From the NCBI RefSeq assembly GCF_024220585.1, contig NZ_JAMXKF010000001.1, positions 248,001-312,000 of the forward strand: a DNA stretch of 64,000 nt, given 5' to 3'. The translations under genes were made by a program, and so were the position numbers. The notes below the pieces were generated by a model. The model did not search any database. It had not been told where the DNA came from and worked only from the letters and a program-made list of their open reading frames with translations. This document shows positions 26,891 through 36,451 of this stretch, piece after piece; within the stretch, counting starts at the first letter, position 1; every line of letters begins with the position of its first letter. The DNA is from Dyadobacter diqingensis (GTDB taxonomy: Bacteria > Bacteroidota > Bacteroidia > Cytophagales > Spirosomataceae).

Positions 26891-29800
26891 TCACTCAAAA
26901 AATAAATGAAAACGCGTCATTTCAGTTTGCGTCACCTTTAAATTCACACCGATCAGGGCGGCCACTTCTTTGACAATGAGTAAACCCATTCCTGCCTTTT
27001 TCCGTGGTTTTCCGGAAAACTCAGAGACGTGTTCTTCTTCGGTGCTGTTGATCATTTCCATCAATTCCTCCGGAACACCTGTTGCCGTGTTCGAGATAGT
27101 CAGTTCTATTTTGTTATCAGAATGTATAACGGCCTGAATACAAATCTTTCCGTCATGTGTAAATTTGGCTGCATTGTCGATCAGGTTGTGAATCATGATT
27201 GATAACATCTGATAATCTGAAAACACCATCAAACCAGCCGGAACGTCATTTGAAAATACAGACCTGTTGAGCGTGATCACATTTTTCAGGATTTCCAGTT
27301 TATTTTCTACCAGGGGTCTGAGCTCAATCTCTTCAAACTTCATCCGGTTGCCATAAACCTGAATTTTAATGTAATCCAACAGATCCCGAAGCATGATGCT
27401 CATACGTTTGGAGGAATCGGAAATCAGGTCTCCGACATCGGACACATCATCCAGTTTCCCCAGATCAACCATTTTCCTTATTCCTCCCGAAGTCAGTGAA
27501 ATATAATTGAGAGGCGACTGCACATCATGCGTCATGGAAGTAAGCAACCGCGACAGCATATGAATTTGCCGGCTCATTTCAGTTTTTGACTCTTCCAGAT
27601 CCACCAGCGCTACATTAAGCCGCTCGGTACGCTTCTCAACAACTTCTTCCAGTCTGGCATTTTCCCGTTTGATCTTTCTTATTTTAAACTTATTGTAAAA
27701 ATAAACCGCAGCCAACAGAACCAGACCAAGTAAAACCTTCGTCCACCAGGTTTCATACCAAAAGAGCGGTACAATGAAATAGACCTTTTTTATGGTGTAA
27801 TTTTTAATACCAAAACCATTAAGTTTTCTGATCAACAAGGTATAATTCCCGGAATTAAGGCTGGAAAAGCGGATATCGGATTCTTTACGGTTCATTGGAA
27901 TCCAGTCAGACGGCAAAACCTCAGCATTTTGCGCTATCAATGCATATGAAACATTCAGGTTATAATCGTTCCCAAAATAAGCTGTCGAGAAATAAAGCCT
28001 GACTTGCTGAGGATTTAAGGGAAAACGAACCGTATCACCCGAAATCGGCAACGATTTTCTACCTACCTCCACCTTATCCAGAATGATACCTCCATCAGGT
28101 CCCTGGTTGCTTAGATTTTCCGGCTTAAACCACACAAAACCACTTAGAGACGGTAGGGAAATGTAACCATTGCCAAGTTTGGCACTGCATGGCTCACAAC
28201 TGCCATTAAATTCGTTGGTATTAAGCCCTTCATCTTTGGCAAAATACATATAAAAAAGTTCGGCAGATGGAGCTGTTGAGCTCTCAGACGATACTGCATC
28301 AGATTTTTTTAACGCGGCATATTGAACGAGATCTTTTGCGGACATTTTAAACAATCCGTTGTTGGTAGGAATCCACAAATACCCCCGTCCGTCATTTACT
28401 ACACAATGAGCACTCGATAGATATTTTTGTTTGTCCAATGGAAAAGTAGTCAACTTATCCTTTATCAACAGCATTAACCCTTTTTCGTGTGCGGTAATCC
28501 ACGCATGGTCCTTATCAAAAACATGCACGCTTTTGATATTCACCTCGTTGGTACCCTTTACCAGATATACTTTTTTAGCCTTTAAGTCAATCGTGAATAA
28601 TCCATTACTTGTTGCTGCCAATAACCGGTCCGACGACAGAGATTCTATATCCTGTACTGTCAAAACGGGGGCTTTAACATATCTATAAGCAATATTATCC
28701 TTCTTGCTCCGATCAATATAGTACAAACCTCCACCATTTAAACCCACCCAGATATCCCCCTTTTTATCCTGATGTATGGATTCTATAAGAAATTTAAAGG
28801 TCCATTTTTTTACGACTTTCTGCGTCTCATTATCTATATGAAAAAGATCCTCGCCCAATTTCGTCCATATCGTATTATCCCGATCTCTGATGATGGTAAG
28901 TTTGTCGGTCGGGTTAACTTTCTCTATATGCTTAAGTACTTTGGTAAAGACCCGTCCTGTCACGGAATCTCGACCAATAATTCTACCCATTGAGGTTAAA
29001 ACTGAATTGTCTGAATAAGGTATCTGGCCGTAAAAAACATTATCCCTACTATTACCGTCGATTGTAAGTGCCTGGAACCGTTGTTTGCTTAAAATAAAAA
29101 GCCCCTCAGTTGCACTACCCAGATATACTTTTTGATTAATTCGATCATAGTGCACCTTTTCTATCCCGCGTGCTATCAGATCAAAATCCTCGACCAGAAG
29201 TTTAGTCGTAAGCTCTCCACCCTTATTCTGATTCAGGATATACAGATTCTTTTCCAGATAAATATAAGCCTGATTAGAAATATGATTCCAAAAAAGCCTA
29301 ATGTCCTTTTTGTGATTCCTGAAATTAGGGTCATTGAGAATATCACCGGCAGGAGCCATTTCCATTATTCTTTTATCCAGAAATCCAGTAAGACTCAGAT
29401 CTGGATTCAGATAATAAAGCCAGTCTCCAATTGTAAAAAAACTCCATAAATCTGCATTTGATCTGTTGATTTCATGCCTGTTCTTCCACTTCGAATAATA
29501 ACTGATCCTATTTTTTGAACAAATGTAAAAGTTGCTATCATCCTCTCCGGCAATCAACATGTAATATGGAAAAAATGGCTTGCCACTGTACGTGCTCGGA
29601 ACCCCTTCTGCGTGAAAAAGCAGATTATAATCAACAATTTTGCTAATTTTTTTAGCCCTAGAATAATAGTATCCAGTGTCAGGTGTCGCACGCCCCTTTT
29701 CAATCCTAATACCGCAGACATTAAAAAAAGCATAATTTACAGCATTACGCTCCATTCCTGGTTTATCGGCCGACCAGTTTCCGGTCCGCTTCACACGTCG

Positions 29801-30067
29801 TAGGGAAGTTATCCTTGTAAATATACTTGGAAGATGCAGGTTAAAACGGTTGAAGAGGTAGAACTTGGTACCATCGTACCGGACCAGCCCGTCTTCAGTG
29901 CCAATCCAGATAAAACCTTCGGTATCTGCGGCGATACCTTTAACACTATTCTGCGGTAAACCGTTATCACCCGTATAGTGGGCAACGGTGTAATGTTTTT
30001 GTGCCGGCAAAATACCAGGCCACAGAAATCCCAGGAAAATTAACAGGGTTAATAATCTACGTCGCAT
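26891..30067 (-). CDS. Propeller / Y_Y_Y sensor histidine kinase, copy 2
   Basis: 1058 residues from the ATG at 30067, which opens directly into a signal peptide (MRRRLLTLLIFLGFLWPG); a start 15 codons earlier is also possible. It has the same domain order as copy 1 and long stretches of near identity in the Y_Y_Y-to-kinase part. The H box is 'MTHDVQSPLNYI', the N box 'HNLIDNAAKFT', and G2 'AGMGLLIVKE'. The G1 motif reads NTATG, having lost the first glycine of DxGxG. Divergence is greatest in the propeller, so the three copies may sense different ligands. Confidence 0.9.
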   Translation of the reverse strand: MRRRLLTLLIFLGFLWPGILPAQKHYTVAHYTGDNGLPQNSVKGIAADTEGFIWIGTEDGLVRYDGTKFYLFNRFNLHLPSIFTRITSLRRVKRTGNWSADKPGMERNAVNYAFFNVCGIRIEKGRATPDTGYYYSRAKKISKIVDYNLLFHAEGVPSTYSGKPFFPYYMLIAGEDDSNFYICSKNRISYYSKWKNRHEINRSNADLWSFFTIGDWLYYLNPDLSLTGFLDKRIMEMAPAGDILNDPNFRNHKKDIRLFWNHISNQAYIYLEKNLYILNQNKGGELTTKLLVEDFDLIARGIEKVHYDRINQKVYLGSATEGLFILSKQRFQALTIDGNSRDNVFYGQIPYSDNSVLTSMGRIIGRDSVTGRVFTKVLKHIEKVNPTDKLTIIRDRDNTIWTKLGEDLFHIDNETQKVVKKWTFKFLIESIHQDKKGDIWVGLNGGGLYYIDRSKKDNIAYRYVKAPVLTVQDIESLSSDRLLAATSNGLFTIDLKAKKVYLVKGTNEVNIKSVHVFDKDHAWITAHEKGLMLLIKDKLTTFPLDKQKYLSSAHCVVNDGRGYLWIPTNNGLFKMSAKDLVQYAALKKSDAVSSESSTAPSAELFYMYFAKDEGLNTNEFNGSCEPCSAKLGNGYISLPSLSGFVWFKPENLSNQGPDGGIILDKVEVGRKSLPISGDTVRFPLNPQQVRLYFSTAYFGNDYNLNVSYALIAQNAEVLPSDWIPMNRKESDIRFSSLNSGNYTLLIRKLNGFGIKNYTIKKVYFIVPLFWYETWWTKVLLGLVLLAAVYFYNKFKIRKIKRENARLEEVVEKRTERLNVALVDLEESKTEMSRQIHMLSRLLTSMTHDVQSPLNYISLTSGGIRKMVDLGKLDDVSDVGDLISDSSKRMSIMLRDLLDYIKIQVYGNRMKFEEIELRPLVENKLEILKNVITLNRSVFSNDVPAGLMVFSDYQMLSIMIHNLIDNAAKFTHDGKICIQAVIHSDNKIELTISNTATGVPEELMEMINSTEEEHVSEFSGKPRKKAGMGLLIVKEVAALIGVNLKVTQTEMTRFHLFFE

Positions 30068-30243
30068 ACTGACAATTTTCTTTTTCTGGAGGGTGTAAAT
30101 TGAGCGCCGCATGTTTACGGAAGTCGGCTGTAAATGTAGTAAAGTCCCAAGATATTCTACATATCAAATAGTAATGTCTATACACATATAGAACAATTTC
30201 AAATAATGACTCACCTGTCACAAACACCTCCGTTTCTGCGTTT

Positions 30244-33200
30244 TTATTCGAAAAACAAATGAAAACGGATCATATCGGTCTGAGTTACTTTCAGCGTAAC
30301 ACCTACCAGAGCGGCAACTTCCTTTACAATCAATAAACCCATCCCAACTTTTTTACGGTATTTCACCGAGACGTCCGTAGAACTAATTTCCTCATTGTTG
30401 TTGATCATTTCCAAAAATTCATCCGGAAGACCAATCGTACTGTTCGCGATAACAAGTTCAATCCTTTGCGTTTTGTTTCTTTTTGCACTGATCTGAATAC
30501 TACCGTTCTGGGTAAATTTGGCGGCGTTATCAATCAGGTTGTGGACCAGGATTGACAACATCTGATAATCCGAATAAACAGAAAGATCTTCGGGCACCTC
30601 ATTCACATAACCCGATTCGTGGTGAAGAATTACGTTTTTAAATATAGCCAGCTTATTATCTATCAGCGCTTTAAGATTTATCTCTTCAAACTTCATCCGG
30701 TTTCCATACACCTGGATTTTCACATAGTCCAGCAAATCCCTCAGCATCATACTCATACGCTTGGAAGAATCCGATATCAGTGTACCCAGATGTGACACGT
30801 CTTTAAGATTTCCCTCATCGATCATTTTGGGAATCCCCCCGGATGTCAGCGCTATAAAATTCAGTGGGGACTGCACGTCATGCGTCATCGAGGTCAGCAG
30901 CATGGACAACATCTGGATCTGCCTGCTCATGTCTTTTTTTGAAGTTTCAAGATCCAGCAACGCATTGTTAAGCCGCTCGGTACGTCCGCCTACGAGTGCT
31001 TCGAGACGTGCATTTTCCCTTTTCATATTTTTGACTTTGATTACATAAAACAGATAGACGCCGGCAATCATCACCAGCACAAATAACACAGTAGCCCACC
31101 AGGTCTGATACCAGAGCAGCGGCACAACGAAGTATATTTTTTTTATCGTATAATTACTGATTCCAAAACCATTGAGTTTCCGTACCAGCAGCGTATATTC
31201 TCCCGAATTCAGGCTTGAAAAACTAATATCCGGATTGTCATTGTCGACAGCGATCCAGTCGCCGGGACGCACGGCAACATTTTTTTTGACCAGCGCATAA
31301 GACAAATTCAGATTGTACTTGTGGCCGAAATATGCAGATGAAAAACGCAGCTTAATATACTGCGGGTCCAGCGGGAAATGCAGCGTATCTCCCGAGAAGG
31401 TCAAAACTTTATTGTTAACCTCCACCCTGTCCAGAATAATACTGGCTTCCGGCCCGGAACCCCGGACTTCATCGGGTTTAAACCAAACCAGACCGCTCAA
31501 AGAAGGCAGTGATATAAACCCGTTTTGCAATTTCAGTCCGCAAGGCTGACAGGAACCATTAAACTCGTTGGTATTAAAACCCTCTTCACGGCTGTGATAC
31601 AGATAAAACAGCTCCGTCGGTAAGGATTTATTTGCAGTACCCTTACTTTCACCGGCCGATTTCAATTGTGCATAATGCAGCAAATCCCGTTTGGCAATCT
31701 GAAAAAGTCCCTTATTGGTTGGCACCCATAAATACCCCTTTCCGTCATCCACGATGCAATGCGGACTGGCCAGAAACCGGTTTTTATCCAATGGGAAGTT
31801 CACTACTTTATGATCACTTCCGATGAACATAACCCCCTTCTCCTGCGCCGTAAACCACAGCTCTTTCGGTCCGGCAGCGTAAATACTTTTAATGAACAAA
31901 CCTTCTGTCCCAGGCAATAATGAACATTTCCCCGAGCTTACCTGCAGGTTATACAAGCCGCTTTCCGTACCAATCAACAGATTTCCGGGGCTCGCTGAGG
32001 CCAGGTAATTTACTTTAAGATTCCTTAGAAACCGTTTTAGCCGCGCATCAAAGTCCGACGGATCGATACCATATAAACCCGACTTGGTCATTCCGATCCA
32101 GATATAACCCGTATCGTCCTTATAAATCACTTTAATTTCACTCCCTAGTTTCCATACCCGATTCACCGACAGATCCTTTCTGTTTAAACGAAGCAGACTT
32201 TGCCCTTCCTTGATCCAGATAAAACCCTGGTCATCACTGAGCATACTTCGTTTATCTTCTGCGTTGGTCAGGTGCATCGCAGTAATTTTGGCAGATATTA
32301 CTGAATCAGAGGCCGCCTCTTTACGGATCATAATACCGTTTGGCGTCAAAACAGTATTGTTTTCGTAGTCCAACTGGCCGTAGAAGACATTTTCCATATC
32401 GTCTCCTTTTGTTAACAGCGTTTGAAATCTCTGGCGCGTCAGCACATAAAGCCCCTGCGTGATACTCCCCAAAAACAACCGCTGATTTTTCTCATCAAAA
32501 AAGACCGACTGAATATTGGCAGATTTCAGGTCAAAACCCTGCATGATTAACTGCGTGACAAGCTTTCCATTCTGCTGACTGAGTTGATAAATATTTTTGT
32601 CCAGATAAATAAAAGCCTGAGCCGAAGAGATATTCCAGTATATTTTACAATTGCTTTTTTGCGTTTTGTCAGCCGGGTTCTCTGTGATATCACCGGCAAG
32701 CGGCTGCGCGACATCTCCCCATTTAGAGATCAACGTGATGGTACCATCCCCGTTAAAATGATAGAGCCTCCGGTCCAGTGTAAACAAATTCCAGACTGAG
32801 CGCCCCGCAGTATTCACCTCTGAACTGATCTTCCCTTTTTCAAAATACCTGATACGGCTGCTGTCGCACAGATAATAGTTATTGTCACCACAACCAGTCG
32901 GGATCAGATAGTTTTCCGGGACAAATTGTGTACTCAAATAGTGCGGTATCCCGGCAGCAAGCACGGTTTTATCAAGACCACTGTTGGCGGGGAACTTTGG
33001 TTTTAATTGCGATTTATAATAAAGTGTGTCTAAAACGGCTTTCCCTTTTTCGATCCGGATAAATTCGTCGTCAGGTACGGCTGTATAAATAACCTTCGTT
33101 TTTCCAGCGTCCGCCGCCTTCGGGTTAACAAGGGACGGCATCATGACAAAAAACCTGTTATTGGATATCTTTAAATTTGATTTATTGAAAACAGAAAAAC

Positions 33201-33417
33201 GCTGACCATCGAAACGAATCAAACCATCTTCGCTGATCATCCAGACAAAACCTTCCGAATCCGCTGCTATACTTTTGATACTGTTTTGTGGCAGGCCATT
33301 GTCTCCCGTATAGTGAGAGACCGTATAATGTTTCTGAGCCGTGAGGTATCCATGTGACAAAAAACACAGAAAAAACACGATATGAAACAGCAAAGTCCTG
33401 TTGTTAAAAATATTCAT
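30244..33417 (-). CDS. Propeller / Y_Y_Y sensor histidine kinase, copy 3
   Basis: 1057 residues with a signal peptide ('LLFHIVFFLCFLSHGYLTAQ'), periplasmic propeller ('YTGDNGLPQNSIKSI', 'FVWMISEDGLIRFDG'), Y_Y_Y domain, one membrane span, coiled coil and kinase core. The H box 'MTHDVQSPLNFI' and G2 'VGMGLLIVKE' are kept. The G1 motif has become NSTIG ('ANSTIGLP'), the most altered of the three. It is the first gene of the three in transcription order; a 130-bp gap separates it from copy 2's upstream ATG, and the remaining spacing is short, so one operon is likely. Confidence 0.9.
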   Translation of the reverse strand: MNIFNNRTLLFHIVFFLCFLSHGYLTAQKHYTVSHYTGDNGLPQNSIKSIAADSEGFVWMISEDGLIRFDGQRFSVFNKSNLKISNNRFFVMMPSLVNPKAADAGKTKVIYTAVPDDEFIRIEKGKAVLDTLYYKSQLKPKFPANSGLDKTVLAAGIPHYLSTQFVPENYLIPTGCGDNNYYLCDSSRIRYFEKGKISSEVNTAGRSVWNLFTLDRRLYHFNGDGTITLISKWGDVAQPLAGDITENPADKTQKSNCKIYWNISSAQAFIYLDKNIYQLSQQNGKLVTQLIMQGFDLKSANIQSVFFDEKNQRLFLGSITQGLYVLTRQRFQTLLTKGDDMENVFYGQLDYENNTVLTPNGIMIRKEAASDSVISAKITAMHLTNAEDKRSMLSDDQGFIWIKEGQSLLRLNRKDLSVNRVWKLGSEIKVIYKDDTGYIWIGMTKSGLYGIDPSDFDARLKRFLRNLKVNYLASASPGNLLIGTESGLYNLQVSSGKCSLLPGTEGLFIKSIYAAGPKELWFTAQEKGVMFIGSDHKVVNFPLDKNRFLASPHCIVDDGKGYLWVPTNKGLFQIAKRDLLHYAQLKSAGESKGTANKSLPTELFYLYHSREEGFNTNEFNGSCQPCGLKLQNGFISLPSLSGLVWFKPDEVRGSGPEASIILDRVEVNNKVLTFSGDTLHFPLDPQYIKLRFSSAYFGHKYNLNLSYALVKKNVAVRPGDWIAVDNDNPDISFSSLNSGEYTLLVRKLNGFGISNYTIKKIYFVVPLLWYQTWWATVLFVLVMIAGVYLFYVIKVKNMKRENARLEALVGGRTERLNNALLDLETSKKDMSRQIQMLSMLLTSMTHDVQSPLNFIALTSGGIPKMIDEGNLKDVSHLGTLISDSSKRMSMMLRDLLDYVKIQVYGNRMKFEEINLKALIDNKLAIFKNVILHHESGYVNEVPEDLSVYSDYQMLSILVHNLIDNAAKFTQNGSIQISAKRNKTQRIELVIANSTIGLPDEFLEMINNNEEISSTDVSVKYRKKVGMGLLIVKEVAALVGVTLKVTQTDMIRFHLFFE

Positions 33418-33574
33418 ATCACAAAAGAAAGATTAACCGGGTTTAGCTCTTATCCAGGCAGATGAACCGCAGGAAAACAAATTATTGCTTTTCTGTTTTA
33501 CGGTAGATTTTAAAAAAGTCACGATTATTCGTCGAATTTTTTCGAATATTTATTTCTTCCGGGCATATATCATG

Positions 33575-33610
33575 GCTGCTGTCGGCTTTTGGCAGTCAGC
33601 AACCGGCTTT
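33575..33610. repeat. Interspersed 'GTCGGCTTTTGGCAGTC' repeat copy
   Basis: GCTGCTGTCGGCTTTTGGCA followed by GTCAGCAACCGGCTTT. It shares its core with the elements at 1616, 7232 and 49501, again in a non-coding gap. Confidence 0.45.
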
Positions 33611-33863
33611 GATACTCCGGATTAGCATGTTTCTCGAATAAATTCTATCGCGGAAGGCTCCGTCAAAATTTGATATCATGCACTCCATTTTGGGGTCATC
33701 TTTTTCACTCCTGATCACCGAGCAAGGGCTTCCCATTTAACTTATTTAATAAGACGTAGAACTACTACGAATATCCTACGTGAGGTTAAAAGGTTACAAC
33801 AAGAGATGATTCTATGGATAAAAACCTGACGGTCTACAAATTTTCAAATTACGCTTTCTGAAC

Positions 33864-33891
33864 TTTGTATTGCCCGAAACTACAATACAAA
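33864..33891. promoter_or_regulatory. Inverted repeat TTTGTATTG-N10-CAATACAAA
   Basis: Two perfect 9-bp arms with a 10-bp spacer, about one helical turn between arm ends, as expected for a dimeric regulator site. It lies ahead of the mini-ORFs and the array. Which protein binds, if any, is unknown. Confidence 0.45.
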
Positions 33892-34370
33892 CAAGTGATC
33901 AGGCAAACACAACCCTAAATAATAACACACACGTTTTATGAATCATTTATATTTCAGAAATCAATGGCTGGCTATCAGCAGCCCGATTTACCCCATTCAG
34001 CCGACAGATCCTTTGGTACTCAACACACTTAGAAGGAAACTGCTCTCCCTGCACGTGTCTATCATATACGTTTGAATTTGCGTTCTCCGCTAAAAACGTA
34101 TAAGATATAGCGTTTTACTCTGCTTTTGAAAAAAAAGTTATCTACCGGTTTGTGCACGTCTGCCGTCGGGACGGATATTATGTGACCGAAATTACGAAAT
34201 AATATACAAATAAATCATCTCAAATTAACCTCTACAAATCAAAGGAACTATTTCTACAAAACGGAATTCCGACATCTACAAGTAAAACTTCTGGTAATTG
34301 CCAGATTTGAACCGTAATCAGATTTGGAATAAAACTTAGTTTTTCTTAACCATTTTACACCACAACACAC

Positions 34371-34469
34371 ATGAAAAAACTCTACGCTCCTATTTCAGGT
34401 AAGAACGTCTGGCCTAAGTTACTGGCATTGTTCGTATTACTGGTACTCACAGCCATGGCCCGAAGGTAA
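34371..34469 (+). pseudogene. Signal-peptide-only remnant of an exported-protein gene
   Basis: A 32-residue frame after a CACAACACAC leader. It reads MKKLYAPISGKNVWPK, then a hydrophobic 'LLALFVLLVLTAMA', then RR and stop. That is a complete export signal ending where the mature protein should begin. A terminator follows 60 bp later (34530-34561). It looks like a gene whose body was deleted, leaving start and terminator. A short regulatory leader peptide is the alternative. Confidence 0.5.
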
Positions 34470-34529
34470 AGGGCAGCCGTTTACCTCATCTCGTTATCCT
34501 TATTGAACCTTAACCATCACGCATTACCG

Positions 34530-34561
34530 GACTTTCCCGTAAAGCGGGGAAGTCTGTTTTT
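34530..34561 (+). terminator. Intrinsic terminator after the signal-peptide remnant
   Basis: GACTTTCCC-GTAAAGC-GGGGAAGTC forms a 9-bp stem with one T-G wobble, followed by TGTTTTT. It lies upstream of the array's first gene, so array transcription probably starts after it or is attenuated by it. Confidence 0.7.
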
Positions 34562-34617
34562 AACCTGTTATAACCTATCGAACTTATTACTGTAACCCAA
34601 CTTAAACGATCACACAC

Positions 34618-34698
34618 ATGAAAATCACTAAAACACGCATACAAAACATTCTACATCGGGGCTGTTTTACAACCGTAGAAATCGTTCCGAATTATTAA
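34618..34698 (+). other. 26-codon mini-ORF between terminator and array
   Basis: It starts with ATGAAAATCACTAAAACACG after a CACACAC leader identical in style to the array genes, but encodes no signal peptide and no recognisable motif. It is probably the decayed 5' end of a former gene, or a leader peptide. Low confidence. Confidence 0.3.
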
Positions 34699-34748
34699 CA
34701 ACTATTTCATTTTTCCATTTTATACACACAGAAACAAAGTAAAATCAA

Positions 34749-35510
34749 ATGAAAACAAATCCACTCTCTTCAAAAACAATTCGCGTCGTGATGTTTGCCG
34801 CAGCGCTGACGATGAGTATTTCTTCCGCTTTCGCACAGGTAAAAATCGGAACAGCGCCAACCGTGATCGGAGCGAATTCAAATCTGGAAGTCGAAGCTAA
34901 CAACAATAAAAAAATTATTGCCGACAAGGTGTCCGGTACATTGAAGGTTGAAAATAAACCATCTTCACCCGTGACCGACAGTCTCGTAACAAGAGATGCT
35001 AACGGAGAGCTGCATCAGATGTCGCCAAGCCGGCTGATAACCCAGCAAAAAGTCCCAACGATGGTTTTCTCAGGAATCATGACAGCCAGTTATGTCATAC
35101 CGGTGCTGACAACCAACAACGCACCGGGTCAGCAGATCCCGCTAGTGCCCAGACCCGGGTTTACAACCGGATGGGACGCCACTGCAAGAGTATTCACCAT
35201 TCAAAAAGACGGCTACTATCAGATAGAAGCGGGACTAAGTTGCGCAGGAACCGGAGCAGGCGGTGGAACGAATCAGGTAACCCGAATATGGATCAGCAAT
35301 TTTTATAGCGGCCTGCCAGGAGGACCTTTTGTATACGGAACGGCCCCTATTTCCACTTCTTACGGAGATACACAATCACTGGTCTGGTCGGGAGCATTTT
35401 CGGCCGGAACAACTGTAAATCTGAATGGGTACACTGTACCCCTTGGAAACGGCCCCGCAACAACAGGCAATTGTGTGATCGGGTATCTGAACATTACCAA
35501 GCTGGATTAG
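34749..35510 (+). CDS. Array protein 1: exported, C1q/TNF-like C-terminus
   Basis: 253 residues. The signal peptide ends 'SSAFAQ'; the N-module is a variant form (VKIGTAPTVIGANSNLEVEA, then 'DKVSGTLKVENKP') shared only with array protein 2. The C-terminal ~150 residues carry a jelly-roll-like pattern ('TTGWDATARVFTIQKDGYYQI', split: ARVFTIQKDGYYQI; 'EAGLSCAGTG'; 'FSAGTTVNLNGY'), close to the C1q strand order. No T9SS sorting tail. The leader AAAGTAAAATCAAATG is shared with array protein 3. Location (periplasm or surface) is not decided by the sequence. Confidence 0.8.
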   Translation: MKTNPLSSKTIRVVMFAAALTMSISSAFAQVKIGTAPTVIGANSNLEVEANNNKKIIADKVSGTLKVENKPSSPVTDSLVTRDANGELHQMSPSRLITQQKVPTMVFSGIMTASYVIPVLTTNNAPGQQIPLVPRPGFTTGWDATARVFTIQKDGYYQIEAGLSCAGTGAGGGTNQVTRIWISNFYSGLPGGPFVYGTAPISTSYGDTQSLVWSGAFSAGTTVNLNGYTVPLGNGPATTGNCVIGYLNITKLD

Positions 35511-35592
35511 AAGTTCCCTGTTATCGATGAATAATCATAAACATACTTTTAGAATTTCAAAAAAACAATTCGAACACAAACACACTAATCAA

Positions 35593-36339
35593 ATGAAAGC
35601 AAACCCACTCTCTTCAAAAACAATTCGCGTCGTGATGTTTGCCACAGCGATGACGATGAGTATTTCTTCCGCTTTCGCACAAGTGAAAATTGGCACAGCA
35701 CCAACCGTGATCGGAGCGAATTCAAATCTGGAAGTACAAGGGACCAACAATAAAAAGGTTATCGTCGATAAGGCAACCAGTACATTGAAAGTTGAGAATA
35801 AACCGCTTGCCGCCGCAGAAGATAGTGTTGTGACGCGTGGGACGGATGGAGAATTGCATCAGATTTCAAGCAAACGACTACTGGAACAACAAAACATTCC
35901 CATTACCATTTTCGAAGGAACACTGAACAACAATCAGGCTATACCAGTCATCGTAACCAATAATTCACTTGACCAACGCATTGACCTTACACCGCGTCCA
36001 GGATATGCAGGTGTATGGAATGCCTCAACCAAACAGGTTACACTTCCATCTGACGGATATTATCACTTCGAGGCCGGAATCAGTTGCCTTGGAACAGGGC
36101 CTGGCGGATCGTCAGTATTGGTTACCAGGATATTTATCGAAGGATATGTGGCACCATACGACTATAACTATGCACCGATCGCCAGTGATTTCGGAGTTTC
36201 AGGCTCGCAAGTCTGGTCTGGAATGTACACGGCCGGAACAACTGTTAGCATGAATGGCTATATCAGCAAGAGAACCATAGACCCCGCTTACCCTGCCAAC
36301 TGTACATCGGGTTATTTTAATGTTACAAAAGTTAAATAA
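35593..36339 (+). CDS. Array protein 2: exported, C1q/TNF-like C-terminus, close copy of protein 1
   Basis: 248 residues from the ATG at 35593, chosen because it opens the signal peptide; a longer frame from 35527 adds a charged non-signal segment. The first ~60 codons are almost the same as in protein 1 at DNA level. The C-terminal domain is the same kind ('VTLPSDGYYHFEAGISCLGTG', split: VTLPSDGYYHFEAG; 'YTAGTTVSMNGY') but has diverged. This is a recent tandem duplicate with faster change downstream. Confidence 0.8.
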   Translation: MKANPLSSKTIRVVMFATAMTMSISSAFAQVKIGTAPTVIGANSNLEVQGTNNKKVIVDKATSTLKVENKPLAAAEDSVVTRGTDGELHQISSKRLLEQQNIPITIFEGTLNNNQAIPVIVTNNSLDQRIDLTPRPGYAGVWNASTKQVTLPSDGYYHFEAGISCLGTGPGGSSVLVTRIFIEGYVAPYDYNYAPIASDFGVSGSQVWSGMYTAGTTVSMNGYISKRTIDPAYPANCTSGYFNVTKVK

Positions 36340-36451
36340 TTGATTTAGTGCAGACTGTGTATGCTTGGTCTTTAAAGCGTTTGCAATGCGATTTTGAAAG
36401 GTTAATGACAATTCCGCAGACTATAAAAAACATACTTAAAAGTAAAATCAA

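Larger units (their letters stand above)
33418..34748. other. 1.3-kb region without an intact gene, upstream of the paralogue array
   Basis: It divides the leftward kinases from the rightward array. It holds an interspersed repeat (33575-33610), a perfect 9-bp inverted repeat TTTGTATTG/CAATACAAA (33864-33872 and 33883-33891), repeated TCTACAAA words (33833, 34231, 34253), three mini-ORFs starting after ACACAC-like leaders (33938, 34371, 34618), and a terminator (34530-34561). It reads like a promoter/leader region mixed with decayed genes. Confidence 0.6.

Noticed and set aside
26824..26898. Earlier start for kinase copy 1 overlapping copy 2
   Set aside because: It adds 25 polar residues before a normal signal peptide; the internal ATG at 26823 matches the starts of the other two copies.
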